A stretch of DNA of 12,630 nucleotides from assembly GCA_022616595.1 (NCBI GenBank), contig JAKEEL010000161.1:1-12630 (forward strand), written 5' to 3'. Below the pieces are notes generated by a model. The model made no database searches. It was not told the DNA's origin and was given only the letters and a program-made list of their open reading frames with translations. Positions 7,656 through 12,630 of the stretch are shown one piece after another (position 1 is the first letter of the stretch; every line of letters begins with the position of its first letter). The translations under genes were made by a program, and so were the position numbers. The DNA comes from Methylococcaceae bacterium. Lineage in GTDB: Bacteria; Pseudomonadota; Gammaproteobacteria; Methylococcales; UBA1147.

Positions 7656-8177
7656 ATGAGCAAGAAAACCAGGCACTTGATGCTGCTGAGGCACGCGAAA
7701 TCCTCGTGGAAGAGCGATGCCGAAAGCGATTTTGATCGCCCGCTCGCAAAACGCGGCAAACTGGACGCCGCCAGAGCGGGGTCGTGGCTGAGACGTCAAA
7801 AACTGATCCCGGATCTGATCCTGAGTTCACCGGCCCAACGGGCGCGCCGAACCATCTCCAAAGCCTGCCGTGAATTGTCTTTCGACGAGGACGAAATCCG
7901 ATGGGTTCCCGAAATCTACGACGCGAGCCTGAACGACCTGGTCAAAATTCTCAAAGCCTGCCCCGACAAGGCGAAAACAGTGCTGATGGTCGGACACAAT
8001 CCGGGATTGGAATATCTGCTCGAATATCTGTGCCGGGAACCTTTGCCCGTCGCGGAAGACGGCAAGCTGTTGACCGCCGGATGCATCGCGCATCTGGAAG
8101 TCCCGGGAAAATGGAGCGCCGTGACCAAATCGACCGCCCGGCTCCTGTCGATTACACGACCGACCGAGATGGAATAG
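7656..8177 (+). CDS. sixA: SixA-type histidine phosphatase
   Basis: This is a 173-residue cytoplasmic member of the histidine phosphatase (phosphoglycerate mutase-like) superfamily. The catalytic RHA motif is at 12-14 (LLRHAKSSW, nucleophile His13), Arg62 lies in SSPAQRARRT, Glu86 is a candidate acid and the second catalytic histidine is His114 (VGHNPGLE). The RHAKSSW and VGHNPGLE signatures are those of the SixA group. E. coli SixA removes phosphate from histidine phosphotransfer proteins, acting on ArcB and on nitrogen-PTS NPr; which partner applies here cannot be told, since no phosphorelay gene is in the window. The ATG has an AAGGG ribosome site about 4 nt upstream. It precedes the chemoreceptor gene by 140 nt on the same strand, so cotranscription is possible. 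Family call is firm; substrate is inferred. Confidence 0.9.
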   Translation: MSKKTRHLMLLRHAKSSWKSDAESDFDRPLAKRGKLDAARAGSWLRRQKLIPDLILSSPAQRARRTISKACRELSFDEDEIRWVPEIYDASLNDLVKILKACPDKAKTVLMVGHNPGLEYLLEYLCREPLPVAEDGKLLTAGCIAHLEVPGKWSAVTKSTARLLSITRPTEME

Positions 8178-8201
8178 TCGGAACGGAACTCGGGTTTCCG
8201 A
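8178..8201 (+). repeat. Small inverted repeat directly after the sixA stop
   Basis: TCGGAA (8178-8183) and TTCCGA (8196-8201) are exact reverse complements around a 12-nt loop, starting at the first base after the sixA stop. No T-run follows, so it is at most a weak terminator or mRNA 3' structure. A second loose pair, CGGGTTC (8223-8229) and GAACCCG (8257-8263), lies 27 nt apart further along the sixA–MCP gap. Arms this short can arise by chance. Confidence 0.25.
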
Positions 8202-8317
8202 TAGCTATGCAAAAGTACATTCCGGGTTCGGTGGCGGCGAACGTTCATCTCTTGTGGAACCCGATTGTTCAACTAGAATGAGGGGAACTACAAAAATACG
8301 AGTCTGGAGTATTCAAG

Positions 8318-9574
8318 ATGGATGAAAAGGCTGTGCCGACTAGAGTTCACTGGCTTCCTTTCCCGGTCGCCGGCGCGTTGCTTGTGGTTCTGGCTGTCAA
8401 TGGTGTCCTCACGAAATTTGCGTTTTCGGGATCGATCGGAATCACGCAGTCCTCGGAGTATCTGCTGTTACTGGTCCAGAACCTGCTCGTATCGGGAATC
8501 ACCTTGGCGATCTACAGACGAGCGCTATCCCGAAAAGTCAATCAGCTTGCCGCGGCATTCGATCAACCGGGTTCGACGGCCCGGATCAATCTCAAACTCT
8601 CTCTCGATATCCGGAACGCCGGGGTGTTGAATCCATTGACCGAGCGGATCAACCATTTTACCAAGCGCTGTGAGAACATCGTTGCCAATGTAGCCGGCTC
8701 GGCATCGCGCCTGATTCCGATGTCGGAAGAGCTGATCGAGACCTACGAATCGATCCGGAAAAGGACGGATGACCAGAATCGTTTCAGTCAAAGTCTCGAA
8801 GAAGCGATTCAGACATTGAGTCATTCCAATGGTTCGGTCAACCACAGCATCAACGAGATTACGCGTTCCGTGCATTCGGGCGTCGAATGTGTCGAAACCA
8901 GTCAAAAGGTCGTGCACAAAACCCTTTCCAGCATTCACCGGCTCGAAGCACAGATCGCGAGCACGGTCGATCAGGTTCGGAGTCTACAGAAAAACAGTGA
9001 AAAAATCGGTCATATCGTGGATGTCATCAATAGCATTTCCGAGCAGACCAACCTGTTGGCCCTGAATGCCGCGATCGAAGCCGCGCGTGCCGGACAACAC
9101 GGCAGAGGGTTTGCGGTCGTTGCCGACGAAGTCCGGACGCTCGCGAAGAAAACGCAGACTTCAACGCTCGAAGTACAGACTATGATCGAACAGATCCAAC
9201 AGAACGCGGTAAAGCTCGTTGAATCGATGAAGTCCGGCGAAATCGCCATGCGTGAAACACTCGAAAGTTCTCGGGAAGCCGAAAGCCATCTGAACAGCAT
9301 CGGCGCCGCGGTCGGACATATCGAATCCAACGCGCAAGGCATCTCGGCTGCGATTGGCAACCAGACCAGGACTATCGAAACGACTCGCGGCTCCGCCGAA
9401 GGGCTGGTCGAAATGACAAGGTTTGCCCTGGAGGCCGGCAAAACCCACTCGATATCCGGTCAGGATCTCAAGCTGCTTGGCCTGTCCATCAAGGAAAAAC
9501 TGGATACATTCGCGTTCAGTAAGGAACACTGGAACGATCACAGGCGAACCCGGCCGCGGTCGGAAGATCAATAG
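8318..9574 (+). CDS. Methyl-accepting chemotaxis protein without a periplasmic sensor domain
   Basis: This 418-residue receptor would signal through CheW and CheA from the inner membrane. Two hydrophobic segments, about 15-34 and 47-66, are joined by only about 12 residues, so there is essentially no periplasmic ligand domain. Residues about 67-120 look like a degenerate HAMP linker (ending NPLTERINHFTKRCENI). A long helical signalling domain follows: the conserved hairpin tip SEQTNLLALNAAIEAARAG (241-259) and GRGFAVVADEVRTLA (262-276) are nearly canonical, flanked by helices at about 125-240 and 278-400. The tail is short and basic, without the NWETF-type pentapeptide that binds CheR. The ATG is supported by GGAG at 8306-8309. 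What it senses is unknown; candidates are the membrane state, a cytoplasmic cue, or a partner receptor. No che gene is in the window. Confidence 0.93.
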   Translation: MDEKAVPTRVHWLPFPVAGALLVVLAVNGVLTKFAFSGSIGITQSSEYLLLLVQNLLVSGITLAIYRRALSRKVNQLAAAFDQPGSTARINLKLSLDIRNAGVLNPLTERINHFTKRCENIVANVAGSASRLIPMSEELIETYESIRKRTDDQNRFSQSLEEAIQTLSHSNGSVNHSINEITRSVHSGVECVETSQKVVHKTLSSIHRLEAQIASTVDQVRSLQKNSEKIGHIVDVINSISEQTNLLALNAAIEAARAGQHGRGFAVVADEVRTLAKKTQTSTLEVQTMIEQIQQNAVKLVESMKSGEIAMRETLESSREAESHLNSIGAAVGHIESNAQGISAAIGNQTRTIETTRGSAEGLVEMTRFALEAGKTHSISGQDLKLLGLSIKEKLDTFAFSKEHWNDHRRTRPRSEDQ

Positions 9575-9601
9575 ATACCCTCATCGCCCATCGAATTTCG
9601 G

Positions 9602-9616
9602 GCGCTGGCGCAGCGC
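9602..9616. repeat. Short GC hairpin between convergent MCP and alarmone hydrolase genes
   Basis: GCGCTG (9602-9607) and CAGCGC (9611-9616) are exact reverse complements with a 3-nt loop, in the 62-nt gap between two genes that end towards each other. The position suits a bidirectional terminator, but there is no T-run on either side, so the call is weak. Confidence 0.25.
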
Positions 9617-9636
9617 ATCCCCGTGATTTCAGAGCC

Positions 9637-10182
9637 TCAATCCAATTCACCCAGTTTCACCCGCCCTTCCTCAAGTGCTTTCGCGAAACGATTTTCCAGG
9701 GCTTGATTCACTTTCGGACAATTCGAAATCACCGCATCCGCCCAGTCGAGATACTCCCGCCGCCGGATGAGGTCCCACCCGGCCGGTGGAGAATTCGTGA
9801 TATCGGTCACATTTGAAATTTTGTCCCCCAATTTGACCAGGGCCGCGCCGGATGTTAATTGCGAGGCATGTTCGATCTGCCGCCGCTTGCGCTCGACCTT
9901 CATCAGGCTTTTGTCGTCGGTCACCTCTTCGACAATCCCGCGAACCCGTGCGCCGAAAGTTGCTTCGAGCTCCTCGGGACGCGTATCCGTATCCTCGATC
10001 GTGTCGTGCAGCAGGGCCGCCGCAATCACTTCTGGATCTTCCACCTGGCCGGTTTCCGCGAGCAATAGCGCGACCGCGATCGGATGATTGATATAGGGTG
10101 ACGACGCATGATCTTTGCGCCGTTGATCCCGGTGCTTCATCGCCGCGAAATGCGCGGCTTTCAAGATGAGCGTTTGATTCAT
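9637..10182 (-). CDS. MESH1-type HD-domain small alarmone hydrolase
   Basis: This 181-residue stand-alone HD phosphohydrolase matches the hydrolase half of RelA/SpoT and especially animal MESH1 (HDDC3). By family knowledge it should remove the 3' pyrophosphate of (p)ppGpp with a metal ion; animal MESH1 also dephosphorylates NADPH. Visible motifs are HRDQRRKD (17-24), YINHP with His33, LLHDTIEDT with His59/Asp60 and Glu63/Asp64, the VEEVTDDKSL segment (84-93), ERKRRQIEHA (97-106) and VKLGDK with Asp120, then GWDLIRRREYLDWA (135-148). The four expected metal ligands (H33, H59, D60, D120) are all present. There is no synthetase or regulatory domain. I chose ATG at 10182; the open frame extends upstream to 10239 but the extra residues do not resemble the family. 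It converges on the chemoreceptor gene and is divergent from the SNF2 gene. Confidence 0.9.
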   Translation of the reverse strand: MNQTLILKAAHFAAMKHRDQRRKDHASSPYINHPIAVALLLAETGQVEDPEVIAAALLHDTIEDTDTRPEELEATFGARVRGIVEEVTDDKSLMKVERKRRQIEHASQLTSGAALVKLGDKISNVTDITNSPPAGWDLIRRREYLDWADAVISNCPKVNQALENRFAKALEEGRVKLGELD

Positions 10183-10288
10183 AAATACTGGTTTCCGTCT
10201 GATTGATCCCGATCGGGGTTGCTTTGCCAGGACTCTCACATACGCTTCGCTGGCGTCTCGCGCACACTACATCCGCGGGGGAGGTCGG

Positions 10289-10308
10289 AACACAAAAGCC
10301 TTTGTGTT
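10289..10308. repeat. Perfect 8-bp inverted repeat in the divergent spacer
   Basis: AACACAAA (10289-10296) and TTTGTGTT (10301-10308) are exact reverse complements with a 4-nt loop (AGCC). It lies in the 246-nt spacer between the alarmone hydrolase and the SNF2 gene. No T-run follows on either strand, so it looks more like a protein-binding dyad or an RNA leader hairpin than a terminator. The dyad is seen; the function is not known. Confidence 0.4.
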
Positions 10309-10352
10309 GACGATTTCCGAGAAAATAGATGCGTCAATATTACCACCGACCG

Positions 10353-10369
10353 TATGATATCGGATATCG
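10353..10369 (+). promoter_or_regulatory. -10-like box overlapping a GATATC dyad upstream of the SNF2 gene
   Basis: TATGAT (10353-10358) matches the -10 consensus at 5/6 positions, about 70 nt before the SNF2 start, although no good -35 is found 16-18 nt upstream. It overlaps GATATCGGATATC (10356-10368), two GATATC halves around one base, which is a dyad and also a tandem GATATCG repeat. A dyad over a -10 would suit an operator, but this rests on pattern alone. Confidence 0.22.
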
Positions 10370-10428
10370 AACATCACGAAGCCATAAGACTGCCTGCGAC
10401 ATCCTGAAATGACGCGCAAGAGACCAAT

Positions 10429-12630
10429 ATGAATCAAGATCATTTTCTCTATGATAGTGAAAGGTTGCATTCGATTGCTTCCGATGAGCTGGTAAGGCAG
10501 GGACTCGCCTATTTTTCAGACAACCGGGTGTTCGCGCTGGACACACCGGGTGACCGCTTGACCGCGCAGGTGGAGGATGCCGAGGACAACGAACCCTACT
10601 GGCTCGAGTTGAGCCATGCGGAGGATCGATTGTCCGTCAGTTGTGATTGCCATGAAGGCATCGAAATATGCCGGCATGCCGTCGCCGCGCTATACGCCTA
10701 CGCCGATCAATACAATGATCGAGAAGATACAAAAGCCCTGGGCAGCGCGGTCGATGAAGCGATTCAAGAGCGCGTTAAAAAAGGCCGGACCGAAGTCCGG
10801 GTAAAACTGATCAGCGGAAATCCGGGTTTCGGAACCTGGCAAGCCTCATCGATTGTGTCGAGCACGCACCGGCATCAATCCTATCGAGTGCAAATCCGTT
10901 CGCTGGATCAACGCATGAATTATTGTACCTGCCCGGATTTGGCGAGCAATCGTTTGGGAACCTGCAAGCATATCGAAGCGGCTTTACATTATGCGAGCAA
11001 GCAGCCGGATTACAGGAATCTGAAAGAGGCCGGTTGCCCGGTTTCGTTCGTGTATTTGGCGTGGGAGTCGGCGACGCGACCTGTGATTCGCCTGCACCGA
11101 AAAGCGGACACCGAAAGCGGATTTGGCGCCCTTTTGTCGGAGTTCTTCAATCAGGACGGCGTATTCATTGGTCGCGTGCCGGACGATTTCTACCGCTTCT
11201 CCGAACAGGTGTACGGACGCGACGATTTTCAGTTGGGCGATGATGCCGTCCAGTATGTTCGCCAATGCGCGGACGACGCGGCGCAGGCATTGCGCGGCCA
11301 GAAAATCAAGCAGGAAATTCTGCGCGCCAATGGCGTATTGCCCGGAATTAGAGCCCGGCTGTTTCCGTATCAGAGCGAGGGCGTCGCGTTTCTGGCTTCG
11401 CGCGGCCGGGCTTTGCTTGCCGATGACATGGGTCTGGGCAAAACCTTGCAGGCCATCACCGCGGCATCGTGGCTTGCCGACAATGAAGGTGTGCAGCGCG
11501 TTCTGGTGGTCTGTCCGGCTTCGCTCAAGCATCAGTGGGCGCGCGAAATACAAAAATTTACCCCTTATTCGGCGCAGATCATTCAAGGCGGGGCCGAAAA
11601 CCGGATGGTTCAATATCGGGCCGATGCCTTGTTTTTCGTCATCAATTACGAATTAGTCTTGCGGGATCTCAGTGTAATCAACGAAAGGCTTAAACCGGAT
11701 TTAGTGATCCTCGACGAAGCCCAGCGGATTAAAAACTGGCGAACCAAGTTGTCGTCGACGGTTAAATTGATTCCGTCGCGCTATGTCTTCGTACTGAGCG
11801 GTACCCCGCTCGAGAATCGCTTGGAAGATCTGTACAGTTTATTGCAGATGGTGGATGCCCGCGTGTTGGGGCCGTTGTGGCGCTGTCTTTTGGACTTCCA
11901 CATCAGCGATGACCGCGGCAAGGTGATCGGCTATCGCAATCTGTCGGAGTTACGGCGGCGAATCGCTCCGGTCATGCTGCGTCGCAACCGCACACTCGTG
12001 AGCGACCAATTGCCGGATCGTACCGAAGTGACCCTGGACATTCCGTTGACCGCCAAACAGCAGGAGTTGCACGATTCGGCATTATCGACCGCGGGCCGTT
12101 TAGCCACGATCAGCAAACGCAGGCCTCTGACGCCCGGAGAACATAATCGGCTGATGGCCGCCCTGCAACAGGCCCGCATGGCGTGCAACGCGGCCGGTCT
12201 GGTGGACAAGGAGACCCGCGGTTCGCCAAAACTGGACGAATTGGCGCGCCTGTTGGATGAATTGTGCCTGCAAAGCAATCGCAAGGCCGTCGTGTTTTCG
12301 CAATGGGCCTTGATGACGGAAATGGTCGAAAGCCTGGCCCGTTCGATGGGCCTGGGCTGCGTGCGGCTGCATGGCGGCATTCCGTCTCATCAGCGCGGCG
12401 AATTGATGGAAAAATTCCAGAATGACGAGGCCGTGCAGGTATTCATTTCCACCGACGCCGGCGGCACCGGTTTGAATCTGCAATCCGCCACGCTATTGAT
12501 CAATCTGGATATGCCCTGGAATCCGGCCGTGCTGGACCAGCGCATCGCGCGGATACATCGCCTCGGGCAGAAACAGAAAGTGCAGATTTTCCTGCTCTTG
12601 GCGGAAGACTCCTACGAACAGCGCGTCGCG
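10429..12630 (+). CDS. SNF2-family helicase with two SWIM zinc fingers, 3' end cut by window edge
   Basis: The frame is open for 734 codons from ATG 10429 to the window edge, with only a short C-terminal piece probably missing. SNF2 proteins are ATP-driven double-stranded DNA translocases that displace bound proteins. Two CxC...CxH SWIM motifs precede the motor: C72, C74, C81 and H83, then C166, C168, C179 and H181. The motor has motif I DDMGLGKT (332-339), motif II DEAQ (429-432), motif III SGTPLENRLEDLYSLL about 458-473, then the second RecA lobe with VVFSQW, LHGG, STDAGGTGLNLQ and motif VI QRIARIHRLGQ (704-714). All core motifs are intact. Between the second SWIM and the motor (about 185-305) is a region I cannot assign. 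SWIM fingers are thought to bind DNA or protein. No methylase or nuclease partner is seen, so the cellular role is open. The weak AGAG-type ribosome site makes the start slightly uncertain. Confidence 0.9.
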   Translation, partial: MNQDHFLYDSERLHSIASDELVRQGLAYFSDNRVFALDTPGDRLTAQVEDAEDNEPYWLELSHAEDRLSVSCDCHEGIEICRHAVAALYAYADQYNDREDTKALGSAVDEAIQERVKKGRTEVRVKLISGNPGFGTWQASSIVSSTHRHQSYRVQIRSLDQRMNYCTCPDLASNRLGTCKHIEAALHYASKQPDYRNLKEAGCPVSFVYLAWESATRPVIRLHRKADTESGFGALLSEFFNQDGVFIGRVPDDFYRFSEQVYGRDDFQLGDDAVQYVRQCADDAAQALRGQKIKQEILRANGVLPGIRARLFPYQSEGVAFLASRGRALLADDMGLGKTLQAITAASWLADNEGVQRVLVVCPASLKHQWAREIQKFTPYSAQIIQGGAENRMVQYRADALFFVINYELVLRDLSVINERLKPDLVILDEAQRIKNWRTKLSSTVKLIPSRYVFVLSGTPLENRLEDLYSLLQMVDARVLGPLWRCLLDFHISDDRGKVIGYRNLSELRRRIAPVMLRRNRTLVSDQLPDRTEVTLDIPLTAKQQELHDSALSTAGRLATISKRRPLTPGEHNRLMAALQQARMACNAAGLVDKETRGSPKLDELARLLDELCLQSNRKAVVFSQWALMTEMVESLARSMGLGCVRLHGGIPSHQRGELMEKFQNDEAVQVFISTDAGGTGLNLQSATLLINLDMPWNPAVLDQRIARIHRLGQKQKVQIFLLLAEDSYEQRVA

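Noticed and set aside
9602..9616. Intrinsic bidirectional terminator between the MCP and hydrolase genes
   Set aside because: The stem is only 6 bp and no T-run flanks it, so I list it only as a weak inverted repeat.
10984..11613. 209-codon minus-strand frame inside the SNF2 gene
   Set aside because: It lies opposite the helicase region containing the second SWIM motif and motif I; no family resemblance in the product.
9637..12630. Possible defence island built from the alarmone hydrolase and SNF2 helicase
   Set aside because: SNF2 helicases occur in some defence systems, but there is no nuclease, methylase, toxin or mobile-element gene, and the hydrolase has no toxin-like partner synthetase. 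The sequence gives no positive support.

Overview
The window looks like ordinary chromosomal DNA from a gammaproteobacterium. The main support is the gene neighbourhood amiB–tsaE–nnr read leftward with queG on the opposite strand, an arrangement familiar from Pseudomonas and relatives. The AMIN–Amidase_3–LysM architecture of the amidase, the small CopD-family protein next to queG and a YcbB-type L,D-transpeptidase fit the same picture. Base composition is moderately GC-rich and fairly even. I see no tRNA, rRNA, CRISPR array, insertion sequence, integrase or phage gene. I cannot name a genus.

Layout. Positions 1-369 (minus) hold the 5' part of an exported DUF4124 protein cut by the window edge. 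Positions 554-4192 (minus) hold nnr, tsaE and amiB in transcription order: nnr and tsaE overlap by 4 nt, and amiB follows after a 217-nt gap that may carry its own promoter. Divergent from nnr, 4283-5929 (plus) holds a four-helix CopD-family membrane protein (TTG start) and queG, 12 nt apart. queG converges on, and overlaps by 40 nt, a periplasmic L,D-transpeptidase (5890-7536, minus). Divergent from that gene is a SixA-type histidine phosphatase (7656-8177, plus), followed by a membrane methyl-accepting chemotaxis protein with almost no periplasmic part (8318-9574, plus). Convergent with it is a MESH1-type small alarmone hydrolase (9637-10182, minus). After a 246-nt divergent spacer, a large SNF2-family helicase with two SWIM zinc-finger motifs (10429 onward, plus) runs off the right edge.

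How the genes relate. The left half is housekeeping: peptidoglycan splitting (AmiB), peptidoglycan 3-3 crosslinking (LdtD-like), tRNA t6A formation (TsaE), repair of hydrated NAD(P)H (Nnr) and the last step of queuosine synthesis (QueG). The right half is signalling and nucleic-acid remodelling: SixA, MCP, alarmone hydrolase and SWIM/SNF2 helicase. These are adjacent but I see no evidence that they form one system.

I did not find a convincing undescribed system. The points most worth a second look are the perfect 12-bp hairpin just after amiB, the close resemblance of the alarmone hydrolase to animal MESH1, the paired SWIM motifs of the SNF2 protein with two small dyads in its upstream spacer, and the chemoreceptor without a sensor domain. 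No stretch over 300 nt lacks a gene; the longest gaps are 10183-10428 (246 nt), 2042-2258 (217 nt) and 370-553 (184 nt).
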